Both the position numbers and the translations under genes were made by a program. Source: Glutamicibacter nicotianae (GTDB lineage Bacteria; Actinomycetota; Actinomycetes; Actinomycetales; Micrococcaceae). Taken from it: DNA of 64,000 bases. Of the stretch, positions 48,398 through 56,688 are shown piece after piece. Under the pieces are notes generated by a model, which ran no database searches, was not told the origin of the DNA, and worked only from the letters and a program-made list of their open reading frames with translations. Each line of letters begins with the position of its first letter. Position 1 is the stretch's first letter. The stretch covers positions 180,876-244,875 of the forward strand of contig NZ_BJNE01000004.1 of NCBI RefSeq assembly GCF_006539525.1, written 5' to 3'.

Positions 48398-49198
48398 GTG
48401 AAGATTGCAACCTGGAATGTGAACTCGCTGCGAGCCCGCGCCGACCGTGTTGAGGATTGGCTGCGACGCACCGATGTAGATGTCCTGGCTATCCAGGAAA
48501 CTAAGTGCAAAGACGACAACTTCCCCTGGGAACTGTTCGAGAACAACGACTACGAGGTGGCGCACTTCGGAGTCAACCAGTGGAATGGCGTCGCCATCGC
48601 TTCCCGCGTTGGCCTCGAAGATGTTGAACGCACCTTCCCTGGGCAGCCGGAATTCGGCAAGGCCGGAAAGAACCCGATCCAAGAGCCTCGCGCCATCGCG
48701 GCAACCTGCGGCGGGGTGCGCATCTGGAGCCTGTACGTCCCGAACGGGCGCGCGCTGGATGACGAGCACATGGGCTACAAGTTGAACTGGCTGGACGTGC
48801 TCAAGCAGGAATCCGCCGGCTGGCTGGAGCAGAATCCCCAGGCGCAGATTGCCTTGATGGGCGATTGGAACATCGCGCCAAAGGACGAAGACGTCTGGGA
48901 CATCGACTTCTTCATCGAGAACAAGATGACCCACGTGTCAGCACCAGAGCGTGCCGCCTTCGCTGCCTTCGAGGAACTGGGCTTCACCGATGTGGTGCGC
49001 CCGCATACCGAAGGCCAATACACCTATTGGGACTACACGCAGTTGCGTTTCCCGAAGGGCGAAGGCATGCGCATTGATTTCTCGCTCACCTCGCCGGCGC
49101 TCACCGCACGGGTAATCGGTGCGAGCATTGACCGCGAGGAACGCAAGGGCAAGGGCGCCAGCGACCACGCCCCGGTCATCGTGGAGCTGGCCGGCTAG
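48398..49198 (+). CDS. xth: Exodeoxyribonuclease III
   Basis: 266 residues from a GTG. AP endonuclease/3' exonuclease for base-excision repair. The EEP-fold motifs are present: MKIATWNVNSLRAR, catalytic Glu34 in AIQETKCKD, WNGVAIASR, MGDWNIAP, and the C-terminal GASDHAPVIVEL with the catalytic Asp-His. Length is normal. The next gene starts 3 bases after its stop and is probably co-transcribed. Confidence 0.95.
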   Translation: MKIATWNVNSLRARADRVEDWLRRTDVDVLAIQETKCKDDNFPWELFENNDYEVAHFGVNQWNGVAIASRVGLEDVERTFPGQPEFGKAGKNPIQEPRAIAATCGGVRIWSLYVPNGRALDDEHMGYKLNWLDVLKQESAGWLEQNPQAQIALMGDWNIAPKDEDVWDIDFFIENKMTHVSAPERAAFAAFEELGFTDVVRPHTEGQYTYWDYTQLRFPKGEGMRIDFSLTSPALTARVIGASIDREERKGKGASDHAPVIVELAG

Positions 49199-49200
49199 TC

Positions 49201-50055
49201 ATGACGGCAAAGATGACTGGGCCCGCCGCAGAGCTGACGGCCGCCACAGCGCACCTTCGCGTCTATGAGCCGCTGGATGCCTTTGAGGATTGGGCCCAGT
49301 CCATCATCTTGCGCACTCCCCGGCGCACCGGGGAGCAATGGGACGCCTTCGAGAACGAGCGGCTCTGGAGCCGCACCCTGCGCAACGTCTCCGACCCGTT
49401 CCCGCACGACGAGCCGGAATTCTTCCGCAGCGTGAAGTCCTTGGACTACCAAGGCACCGAGCACACCCGGTACTGCCCAGGACAGCTGCAGGCACGCAGC
49501 CTGCTCGCCGCCGAACAAGCCGAAGAAGCCATGCGGACCGAGGTGTTCGACCTGCTGGTGCCGCCGGCAGCGCGGCAGGCCAATGCCCAACGCGTTGATG
49601 CCGACCGCCTGGCCAAAGACCTGACCCATCTGCACACGAGGACCTCGTCGTGGGGCATCCCGCTTGGCTGGTTCGCCCTCTTCCGCGAAGATGACGAGCA
49701 CGAGCTGGTGCATAGCGGCGAGCAGTTGAAATCCGTTCGCATGTACGCATCCTTCGAGCAGGCCATTAATCGCCTGTCTTGGGCAGTGCAGACGCTGGCG
49801 ACCCATGCGCCGCAGTCGCAGCTTTTCGAGGAGCTGGGCAGCCTGGGCGGCTGGCTGGAAACTTTCGACAGCCGCTCGGTGATTGAACTGGATTATGGAC
49901 TGCTGGCAGAAATTGTGTGGCCAGATGAATCCGTGAATGATCTGATGCACGGTATTCAGGCATTGGAAGACGAGGACCTGACGAGTGCCGCTGCGGCATA
50001 CCGCCGGCTGAGCAGTCGCTGGATCGGCCCGCGGCATCTGGGTCGCGCAAACTAG
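49201..50055 (+). CDS. Conserved-looking hypothetical protein after xth
   Basis: 284 residues, soluble, rich in Glu, Trp and Leu, with no signal peptide or membrane segment. I recognise no domain. Segments such as WGIPLGWFALFREDDEHEL and the regular helical second half suggest a folded protein under selection. It begins immediately after xth. The last 17 bases of the gene region are tandemly duplicated just past the stop. Confidence 0.75.
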   Translation: MTAKMTGPAAELTAATAHLRVYEPLDAFEDWAQSIILRTPRRTGEQWDAFENERLWSRTLRNVSDPFPHDEPEFFRSVKSLDYQGTEHTRYCPGQLQARSLLAAEQAEEAMRTEVFDLLVPPAARQANAQRVDADRLAKDLTHLHTRTSSWGIPLGWFALFREDDEHELVHSGEQLKSVRMYASFEQAINRLSWAVQTLATHAPQSQLFEELGSLGGWLETFDSRSVIELDYGLLAEIVWPDESVNDLMHGIQALEDEDLTSAAAAYRRLSSRWIGPRHLGRAN

Positions 50056-50075
50056 CTAGTCGCGCAAACTAGCTA
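50042..50075. repeat. 17-bp perfect tandem duplication
   Basis: 50042-50058 and 50059-50075 are identical and adjacent. The first copy contains the stop of the preceding gene, so the duplication lies outside the reading frame and duplicates the stop. Confidence 0.95.
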
Positions 50076-50094
50076 TCTGTCCCCGGATACAGCA

Positions 50095-50116
50095 AAAGCT
50101 CCGGAATCCGGAGCTT
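50095..50116 (-). terminator. Terminator of the tRNA cluster
   Basis: A 9-bp stem (AAGCTCCGG/CCGGAGCTT) with a 3-base loop, followed on the minus strand by TT. It lies 13 bases downstream of the last tRNA. Confidence 0.75.
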
Positions 50117-50128
50117 CTGTTTAGTATG

Positions 50129-50202
50129 CGACCCTGACGGGACTTGAACCCGCGACCTCCGCCGTGACAGGGCGGCGCGCTAACCAACTGCGCTACAGGG
50201 CC
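50129..50202 (-). tRNA. tRNA-Asp (GTC)
   Basis: 74 bases with complete cloverleaf. The anticodon loop CTGTCAC sits in a CCGCC/GGCGG stem; acceptor GGCCCTG pairs with CAGGGTC. CCA is not encoded. Identical to the copy at 50386-50459. Confidence 0.95.
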
Positions 50203-50263
50203 TGGTGCTTTGAATAAATTCAAGTCACACAGTAAAACCCCCGGGATGAACCGAGGGCCTGCG

Positions 50264-50336
50264 TGGCTCCGACCGGCGTCGATCCGGTGACCTTTCGATT
50301 TTCAGTCGAACGCTCTACCAACTGAGCTACAGAGCC
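50264..50336 (-). tRNA. tRNA-Phe (GAA)
   Basis: 73 bases. The anticodon loop CTGAAAA sits in a TTCGA/TCGAA stem; acceptor GGCTCTG pairs with CGGAGCC. CCA is not encoded. It lies between two tRNA-Asp genes. Confidence 0.95.
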
Positions 50337-50385
50337 TGGTACCACTAAGTGGACACCAAATTTACTATTGGAATAGTAAATTGAG

Positions 50386-50459
50386 CGACCCTGACGGGAC
50401 TTGAACCCGCGACCTCCGCCGTGACAGGGCGGCGCGCTAACCAACTGCGCTACAGGGCC
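50386..50459 (-). tRNA. tRNA-Asp (GTC), second copy
   Basis: Same 74-base sequence as 50129-50202. A 20-base inverted repeat (50361-50380) in the spacer towards tRNA-Phe may be an RNA-processing hairpin. Confidence 0.95.
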
Positions 50460-50514
50460 TTGCTTTCGCAAGCCAATGGATTTCTCCATCTGGCAACCAC
50501 TAAGTGGTTGCTTG

Positions 50515-50587
50515 TACCCCCAACGGGATTCGAACCCGTGCCGCTGCCGTGAAAGGGCAGTGTCCTAGGCCGCTAGACGATGGGGGC
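50515..50587 (-). tRNA. tRNA-Glu (TTC)
   Basis: 73 bases, first in the transcript. The anticodon loop CTTTCAC sits in a CTGCC/GGCAG stem; acceptor GCCCCCA pairs with TGGGGGT. CCA is not encoded. Confidence 0.95.
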
Positions 50588-50725
50588 CTAAGTTGTTCGC
50601 TTCGGTTTCTTGCTTCTCCGTAGCGGACTCCAATAACTATACGCAGTGTTTTTTGCTTTTGCAAAATCGGCTCCTGGGCGGGTTTTGCCCATGCCAAATC
50701 GGGTGCACAGGCATAGTCTGAAACC

Positions 50726-51097
50726 ATGCTTTTCGAGATGGATGACGACGAATTCCAAGCCCTGGTCGAACAGGCTATCGACGCGATTCCAGAGGCCGCC
50801 TTCGCAATGATGGACAACGTCATCTTCTTCATCGAAGACGAGTACGAGCCTCTCCCTGGAGAGCCGGAAAACCCTGAGATTCTGGGGTTATACGAGGGTG
50901 TCGCACTCACGGAACGGGACCTGGATTGGGGCGCCGGCGCACTCCCAGATCGCATTACGATCTTCAAGAATCCGACGCTTCGAGCCTGCGAAACACGTGA
51001 AGAAGTGGTGCGGGAAATCGGGATTACGGTGATGCACGAAGTGGCCCACCACTTCGGAATCGACGATGCGAAATTGCACGAATTAGGGTGGTCGTAG
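50726..51097 (+). CDS. Zincin-like metallopeptidase family protein
   Basis: 123 residues. The zinc motif HExxH is at 104-108 (MHEVAHHFGIDD), with acidic residues downstream as possible third ligands. The strongly acidic N-terminal half and the DRITIFKNPTLRACETREEVVREIGITVMHE segment match the small PF06262 metallopeptidase family, common in actinobacteria. The substrate is unknown. It lacks a signal peptide, so it acts in the cytoplasm. Confidence 0.9.
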   Translation: MLFEMDDDEFQALVEQAIDAIPEAAFAMMDNVIFFIEDEYEPLPGEPENPEILGLYEGVALTERDLDWGAGALPDRITIFKNPTLRACETREEVVREIGITVMHEVAHHFGIDDAKLHELGWS

Positions 51098-51773
51098 CGC
51101 CGAAATCGCAAAATCTTCTTTTGAGATCTGCCTCACAAAACAATTAGATTCCGGCGGCCTGCCTCCAGCTGAGAGAGACCAGGGCCACAGGCCAGCGATC
51201 GAAACTAGCCGCTGGGGCACATCCTCCACCCGGAAGGCGACGCGGCTCAATTGCGATGCCTATAACCAAAGTGGTGCTTAATAGGCCGGCACTGCCGCAC
51301 TCGCGCCGGCCCAGCTCGGCGAGACGAGAAATTGCCGCCGGAAGAACTTGGCATGGCCACTTTCCCTTGCCGCCACGGCCAAGTCCGGTGGGCAGCAAAG
51401 GAACTTCATGCACTTCGAGGGACGATCCCTTTTAAAGGCAACGCTTTGAGCCGCACCTATTCACCCCGCACGTTACCCAAACTTCATGGCAAGTAAGCCC
51501 TTGGTAACGAAGCGAGACGCATCTATTAGTTATTTCCCAATTGCTCTCGATAAGTCACACAGGACCGAAAAACCATTATCTGTGCAGATCATCGCCGAAT
51601 AGGACCGAGAATTACACGGATGGGATTCATGTGACTGATGTGAACAGTGTTGCCAAGCGTGTCTTAATTGGCCTAATGTGCTATTTGGAGTCTTATCCGA
51701 ATCGTGACCTTCATATTGCTGAAAGTCACGACTCACGCGCTCCGCGTCATCCATGTACTTAGTGAGGAACGAT
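51098..51773. other. Long non-coding region before the NlpC/P60 gene
   Basis: 676 bases with no supported gene. A structured element, CGTTACC and GGTAACG (51471-51477 and 51503-51509), forms a stem extended by CAA/TTG around a loop of about 20 bases. Closer to the gene several GTGA/GTCAC words occur (e.g. 51726-51736). The last 200 bases are AT-richer and should hold the promoter. A long regulated leader is plausible for a wall hydrolase; I could not match a known riboswitch. Confidence 0.5.
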
Positions 51774-53411
51774 ATGGCTACTCGCCACACGCTCGGTGTT
51801 GCTGCAAGCACCCTGGCCCTAGCGGTGTCCTGCCTTGCAGGCGCTTTGCCCGCTTCCGCATCTACTTCAGCTTCACTCCCTCAGTCTGTGGCGATCGCTG
51901 CCGCACCAAGCACTTCTGCGCTGCCGTCGGACGCGGAAGTCCAGGAAGCAAAGAAGGACAAAGCTTCGACGAACGCGATGATCGCGCGAATCGAAGCTTC
52001 CCTTGCTTCCAGCCGTGCCGAGTTGCAGCGCGTTGAAACCGAAGCCGCTCAAGCCCAGGAATCCCTGCTTACTGCCGGCGAAGAGCGCGATCTGCGCACC
52101 GCTGCAGCTGAGAAGGCCGTTGAACAGCTTGAGTACGCAAAGACTTACTTGGAGCAGAGCCGCAACGATCTGGGCGCTATCGCCTCAGATATCTACCGCA
52201 ACGGCGCTGGCACCTCAACCCTGAGCCTGCTCCTTGATGACAACCAGGAAGGCGACCTGTTCTACAAGGCCGCTACCATCGACGCATTGAGCGAACAGAA
52301 GGTTCAGTCCGTCAACACCGCCACCGAGGCCGAGGGCCTCGTTTCGGCTTGGCAGGAGTACGCCGACGCGGCACAGAATGCCGCGCAGGAAGCCGCAGCG
52401 AACTATGACGCCGCTGCAGCGACCGCGAACAGCACCTTGGCCATCTACGAAGCGGCTATCGAACCTGAGCAGCAGCTGCGCGATGAATTGATCGGCCACC
52501 TTGCAACCTTGAAGCAGAAGGAAGAAGCCGAGGTCCGCCAGGCGGTTGAAGAGCGCGAGGCGCAGGAGCAGGAAGAAACTCTTGCGGAAGTGATCGCCGA
52601 AGAGGAAAACGTCAACGTTCCCGAAAAGGACATCTTCACCATTCAGCCGCTCACGATTGAAAAGCCTCGCGAGCTGCAGCAGACCGAACCTGAAGAGGAA
52701 ACGGTCGAGCCTGAGCCTGAGCAGGTTGAAGAAGAACCGGAAACCACCGAGCCACCTGCAGCTCCAAAGCCGGAACCAACCAAGAAGGCCGAACCTAAGC
52801 CGGAACCAACCAAGAAGGCCGAACCTAAGCCCGAACCCACCAAGAAGGCCGAACCGAAGCCGGAACCAACCAAGAAGGCCGAACCGAAGCCAGAGCCAAC
52901 CAAGAAGGCCGAACCGAAGCCGGAGCCGAAGCCCAAGGCCACCCCGAAGCCGGAGCCGAAGCCCAAGGTCACCCCGAAGCCGACGCCCAAGCCGGAACCA
53001 AAGCCAGAGCCGAAGCCTGAGATTGCTCCGCAGTCCAGCAACTACTCGGCAGCGATTTCCTGGGCCTTGAATACTGCAGATGATCCAAGCAAGTACTACG
53101 TCTACGGCGCCAACGGACCGGATGCCTTCGACTGCTCGAGCTTCTCGCAGCGCGCCTTCGGCAAGTCCGGCATCAGCCTGCCACGCACCTCGTCCCAGCA
53201 GTTCGCCAGCGCCCCGCAGTACGTGTCGCTGAGCAATCTGCGCCCGGGCGACCTGGTGTTCTCGTCATCCAATGGCGGATCCTCGTTCTACCACGTAGCC
53301 ATCTACATCGGCAACGGCCAGGTAGTCCACGCTCGCAACCCGAGTGCCGGCATCTCGGTGACTCCGCTGAGCTACGTCAACAACCTCTACCCGAAGGCAG
53401 CCCGCTACTAA
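51774..53411 (+). CDS. NlpC/P60 family peptidoglycan hydrolase with coiled coil and [10 protein letters not shown] repeats
   Basis: 545 residues from the ATG at 51774, after GAGGAA. A signal peptide ends near GALPASAS. A coiled-coil domain (about 45-250, Ala/Glu/Gln-rich) resembles RipA/PcsB-type autoinhibitory regions. A long Glu/Pro/Lys linker follows, with five 30-bp repeats. The C-terminal NlpC/P60 domain has catalytic Cys454 in [14 protein letters not shown] and His507 in [21 protein letters not shown]. It should cleave stem peptides at division or during growth. Confidence 0.94.
   Translation: MATRHTLGVAASTLALAVSCLAGALPASASTSASLPQSVAIAAAPSTSALPSDAEVQEAKKDKASTNAMIARIEASLASSRAELQRVETEAAQAQESLLTAGEERDLRTAAAEKAVEQLEYAKTYLEQSRNDLGAIASDIYRNGAGTSTLSLLLDDNQEGDLFYKAATIDALSEQKVQSVNTATEAEGLVSAWQEYADAAQNAAQEAAANYDAAAATANSTLAIYEAAIEPEQQLRDELIGHLATLKQKEEAEVRQAVEEREAQEQEETLAEVIAEEENVNVPEKDIFTIQPLTIEKPRELQQTEPEEETVEPEPEQVEEEPETTEPPAAPKPEPTKKAEPKPEPTKKAEPKPEPTKKAEPKPEPTKKAEPKPEPTKKAEPKPEPKPKATPKPEPKPKVTPKPTPKPEPKPEPKPEIAPQSSNYSAAISWALNTADDPSKYYVYGANGPDAFDCSSFSQRAFGKSGISLPRTSSQQFASAPQYVSLSNLRPGDLVFSSSNGGSSFYHVAIYIGNGQVVHARNPSAGISVTPLSYVNNLYPKAARY
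52767..53025 (+). repeat. Five 30-bp tandem repeats plus degenerate KPEP region
   Basis: Units starting at 52767, 52797, 52827, 52857 and 52887 each encode [10 protein letters not shown] with only synonymous differences. Shorter KPEPKPKxTP variants continue to 53025. It forms an extended wall-spanning linker. Confidence 0.92.
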
Positions 53412-53426
53412 GCTGGATCCCCTCGA

Positions 53427-53467
53427 GCACGAAGGCCGCGCACCCGGTGGGTGCGCGGCCTTCGTGC
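53427..53467. terminator. Bidirectional terminator between NlpC/P60 and Usp genes
   Basis: A perfect inverted repeat of about 19 bp (53427-53445 with 53449-53467) between convergent genes. The T-run is weak, but the stem is very stable. Confidence 0.8.
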
Positions 53468-53488
53468 ATGCTGGCTGTTGCGGCGCGG

Positions 53489-54466
53489 CTACTGCTCCTG
53501 CGCCCTGGTGTCGAAGTCCTTGCGGTTCTCCAGCCGAGGATCGTCCGAGTCCGGCACAACCATGACCGGTCCCTTGGAGTGGTGCAAGACGCCCTGCGAG
53601 GTCGAGCCGAGCAGCATCCCGGTGAAGCCGCCACGGCCGCGGGAGCCGGTCACGGTCAGCACCGCATGCTCGGACTCGCGGATCAGCACCTCAACCGGCG
53701 GCCCGGAGACCACATCGGTTTCGATCTTCACCGTCGGATAATGCGACTTGAGCCATTTGGTGCCCACGCTCATCTGGTAGCGCACGTCTTCGAGCACGGC
53801 TTCCTGGTCCACGGTCGCCGGCATCCAGGCCAGCGCCGCTCCCACCGGCGGCACCGCGCAGATCAGCCGCAGCGTCAGGTCGCTGGCGATGGCCGCCTCC
53901 GCTGCCGCCAGCACCGCAGAACGGGCGCGGTCCGAGCCGTCGACGCCGACCACGATGCATTTGCGGTCCGCCGCGACGGCGGCGCCGGCTTCCTCCTGCT
54001 CCTTGGCCATGGCCAGCGGAACCACGACAGTTGGGCACTTGGAGTGCGCTGGCAGCGCCGAGGAGACCGAACCGAGCAGGCGGCCCACGAAGCCACCGCG
54101 GCCGCGGGTTCCGACTACTACCAATTCCGCGTCCTGGCTCAGATCCAGCAGCACGCCCGACGGGTCCCCGGACTCGATATAGGTGCGGATGGTTGCTGTG
54201 CTGCCTTCGAGCTCTGCACGGGCCTGGCGCACAATGTCCTCGGCACCCCCGCGGATCAGATCGTCGTCCAGGGTTGAGTAGCCCGCGTCCATGGAGGATG
54301 CGGCAAACACCGGGATGGTATAGGCGGACACGATATTCAATACGCTGCCGCGGCGCACCGCTTCGCGTTCGGCCCAGCGCAAAGCGCATTTGCTCTGCTG
54401 GGAACCGTCTACGCCAACGACAATTCCTTCGATCTTCTCTGCTGCTACTGGTGCTTCGTCACTCAT
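53489..54466 (-). CDS. Universal stress protein with two Usp domains
   Basis: 325 residues holding tandem Usp domains (about 10-155 and 165-315). Each has the ATP-binding signature: VVGTRGRGGFVGRLLGSVSSAL and VTGSRGRGGFTGMLLGSTSQGV, with early GVDGSQQSKCALRWA and GVDGSDRARSAVLAA. Actinobacterial tandem Usp proteins bind ATP and are induced by hypoxia or stationary phase. It is convergent with the NlpC/P60 gene and has its own promoter. Confidence 0.93.
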   Translation of the reverse strand: MSDEAPVAAEKIEGIVVGVDGSQQSKCALRWAEREAVRRGSVLNIVSAYTIPVFAASSMDAGYSTLDDDLIRGGAEDIVRQARAELEGSTATIRTYIESGDPSGVLLDLSQDAELVVVGTRGRGGFVGRLLGSVSSALPAHSKCPTVVVPLAMAKEQEEAGAAVAADRKCIVVGVDGSDRARSAVLAAAEAAIASDLTLRLICAVPPVGAALAWMPATVDQEAVLEDVRYQMSVGTKWLKSHYPTVKIETDVVSGPPVEVLIRESEHAVLTVTGSRGRGGFTGMLLGSTSQGVLHHSKGPVMVVPDSDDPRLENRKDFDTRAQEQ

Positions 54467-54635
54467 CAGACTCGCTCCTCAAATACCTCAGATACAACGG
54501 GTTGTGACTTCCCTTACCACCAATGTACTTGCTTCCGCAGTTCTAGGTGTGAGTTGGGTCTAAAGTTTTCGCGTACAGCCTACTGAATAGCTGGATCGAT
54601 ATGAATCAGCGGCTGAAACGTCATAGAATTTTTCC

Positions 54636-56087
54636 ATGCCCTCCTCCACAAAATCCCCGTCCGGGACTGCTATAAGCGCACGCATCGACCGATATTTCAA
54701 GATTTCGGAACGGCGTTCAACGTTCTCCACCGAAGTTCGCGGCGGCATCGCCACCTTCTTCGCGATGAGCTACATCGTCGTCCTCAACCCGCTGGTTCTT
54801 TCCGGTGCCGATTCCTCGGGCGGCGAGTTGGGCATCCAGCGCGTTGCCGCAGTGACCGCATTTGTCGCCGGCATCCTGACCATCCTGATGGGCATCTGGG
54901 CCCGTCACCCATTCGCCATGGCTACCGGCTTGGGCGTCAATGCCTTCGTGGCCATCACCGTGGCCACGAACCCGGAACTGACCTGGGCCGACGTCATGGG
55001 CTTGGTGCTCATTGCCGGTGTGGTCATGTTCGGCCTGGTGCTTACCGGATTCCGAACCGCGGTGTTCAACGCGGTTCCCGCCGGGCTGAAGACCGCGATC
55101 GTGGTGGGCATCGGCATGTTCATCGCCCTGATCGGCCTGGTCAATGCCGGATTCGTCCAGCGCCTTCCGGATGCCGCGAACACCACCGTGCCGGTGGGCC
55201 TGGGCTTCGACGGCGAGCTGATGGGCTGGCCGATCCTGGTCTTCATCGTCGGCCTGCTGCTGACCATGGCCCTGGTGGTGCGCAAGGTCAAGGGCGCAAT
55301 CCTGATCGGCATCGTCGTTTCCGCGATCCTCGCCAACATCCTCGAAGCCGTCTTCCACATCGGCGCGATGGAAACCAACACCTGGTCGCTGGTGGTTCCG
55401 TCGCTGCCTGAATGGACCCTGCCGGACCTGTCGCTGATCGGCCAGGTCAGCGTGTTCGGCGCCTTCAGCAAGATCGGCGTCACCGCCGCCTCGCTGCTGG
55501 CCTTCGTCATCCTGCTCTCGATCTTCTTCGACGCCATGGGCACCATGGTGGGCCTGGCTTCCGAAGCCGGTTCCATGGACGAGAACGGGCAGATCCCCGA
55601 TGTGGACAAGGTCCTGCTGGTGGACGCGGCCGGCGCAATCGTCGGCGGCGGCACCTCGAGCTCCTCGGCGCAGATCTTCGTGGAGTCCGGCGCCGGCATC
55701 GGCGAGGGCGCCCGCACCGGCCTGGCCTCGGTGGTCACCGGCCTGCTGATGATCGTGGCGATGTTCCTGAGCCCGCTGATCTACCTGGTGCCTTTCGAAG
55801 CCGTGGCTCCGGCCCTGGTGGTCGTCGGCTTCATGATGATCACCCAGGTTTCCAAGATCGACTGGAACGACTGGGGCATCGCGCTGCCGGCCTTCCTGAC
55901 CTTCACCCTGATGCCGTTCACCTACTCGATCGCCAATGGCATCGGCGCCGGGTTCATCTCCTACGTGTTCATCCGCGCCACCCAGGGACGCGCCAAGGAA
56001 ATCCACCCATTGATGTGGGTTGTTTCCGCGGCCTTCGTGCTGTTCTTCGGCATCGGCCTGATTGAAATGTGGGCCGGGGTCAAGTAG
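54636..56087 (+). CDS. NCS2-family purine permease (AzgA/PbuG-like)
   Basis: 483 residues with about 12-14 hydrophobic segments. EVRGGIATFFAMSYIVVLNPLVLSGA and the TGLGVNAFVAITV segment identify the adenine/guanine/hypoxanthine AzgA branch of NCS2. The late motif VGGGTSSSSAQIFVESGAGIGEGARTGLASVVTG carries the substrate-site residues. There is no ribosome site before the ATG, but TAGAAT at 54624-54629 is correctly placed for a leaderless transcript starting at or near the ATG. It probably imports purine bases with protons. Confidence 0.93.
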   Translation: MPSSTKSPSGTAISARIDRYFKISERRSTFSTEVRGGIATFFAMSYIVVLNPLVLSGADSSGGELGIQRVAAVTAFVAGILTILMGIWARHPFAMATGLGVNAFVAITVATNPELTWADVMGLVLIAGVVMFGLVLTGFRTAVFNAVPAGLKTAIVVGIGMFIALIGLVNAGFVQRLPDAANTTVPVGLGFDGELMGWPILVFIVGLLLTMALVVRKVKGAILIGIVVSAILANILEAVFHIGAMETNTWSLVVPSLPEWTLPDLSLIGQVSVFGAFSKIGVTAASLLAFVILLSIFFDAMGTMVGLASEAGSMDENGQIPDVDKVLLVDAAGAIVGGGTSSSSAQIFVESGAGIGEGARTGLASVVTGLLMIVAMFLSPLIYLVPFEAVAPALVVVGFMMITQVSKIDWNDWGIALPAFLTFTLMPFTYSIANGIGAGFISYVFIRATQGRAKEIHPLMWVVSAAFVLFFGIGLIEMWAGVK

Positions 56088-56101
56088 CCCCGCAGCCCTT
56101 C

Positions 56102-56141
56102 GGCGCCCCGCCATCGCAGTCGCGATGGCGGGGCGCCTTTT
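56102..56141 (+). terminator. Terminator of the purine permease gene
   Basis: A perfect 16-bp stem (56102-56117 with 56122-56137) followed by TTTT, 15 bases after the stop. Confidence 0.9.
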
Positions 56142-56178
56142 GCCTTCGCACCGGCGGGAACTGGATAGGATGGGGCCT

Positions 56179-56688
56179 ATGAGCGAACAGCAGAATACCG
56201 CCGGGCAGTGGATCCAGGTGGCAGCAGGCTTGAAGAACCCTTCGATGCGCCGGCTTCTCGGCGCGGTGCTCAGCGGGCAGGGGGCGCCCGAGCCAGCAAG
56301 CAAGTCCGAGCGCAAGGACTTGGAACGCTGGGCCAGCATCGGGCTGCTGCGCCACGACGGCTCCGGGTGGGCGCTGGATGATGAACTGCTGGAGAAGACC
56401 TTGGCCTCGGCCTCGGCCGCGAAGGCCAACCGCAGCGGGATCCGCCGCTTCTTCGACGGGCACCAGCTGCAATCCCTCCCAGCGAAACCGGCGGACCGCC
56501 ACGAGGTGGTTCTCTACCTGCGCAACGCGGTCATCGGCGATGGGGAAGAGCTGCGCGAAGAGCAGCTCAATGAACGCCTGCGGGTGTTCCACCCGGACGT
56601 CGCGCTGCTGCGCCGCTACATGGTCGACCACGGCCTGCTGCAGCGCGCCGCCGACGGCACCGGCTACCGGATGGGCACCGTCAGCTAG
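56179..56688 (+). CDS. DUF2087 domain protein
   Basis: 169 residues from the ATG at 56179, after AGGATGGGG. The C-terminal half matches DUF2087: GIRRFFDGHQLQSLPAKPADRHEVVLYLRNAV, then EEQLNERLRVFHPDVALLRRYMVDHGLLQRAADGTGYRM. The family looks like a winged-helix nucleic-acid-binding domain and is often fused to ArsR or other HTH domains; here a short helical N-terminal region precedes it. Function unknown. Confidence 0.88.
   Translation: MSEQQNTAGQWIQVAAGLKNPSMRRLLGAVLSGQGAPEPASKSERKDLERWASIGLLRHDGSGWALDDELLEKTLASASAAKANRSGIRRFFDGHQLQSLPAKPADRHEVVLYLRNAVIGDGEELREEQLNERLRVFHPDVALLRRYMVDHGLLQRAADGTGYRMGTVS

Noticed and set aside
50129..50587. Integrated element attached to the tRNA cluster
   Set aside because: No integrase or partial tRNA copy used as an attachment site was seen; neighbouring genes are housekeeping.
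51144..51413. 89-residue minus-strand reading frame in the long gap
   Set aside because: No ribosome site, composition like a random GC-rich frame, and no recognisable domain.
51400..51540. c-di-AMP (ydaO) riboswitch on either strand before the NlpC/P60 gene
   Set aside because: The minus strand has GGGGTGAAT, one riboswitch word, but the other core words and the closing stem are missing and the strand is wrong for the hydrolase gene.
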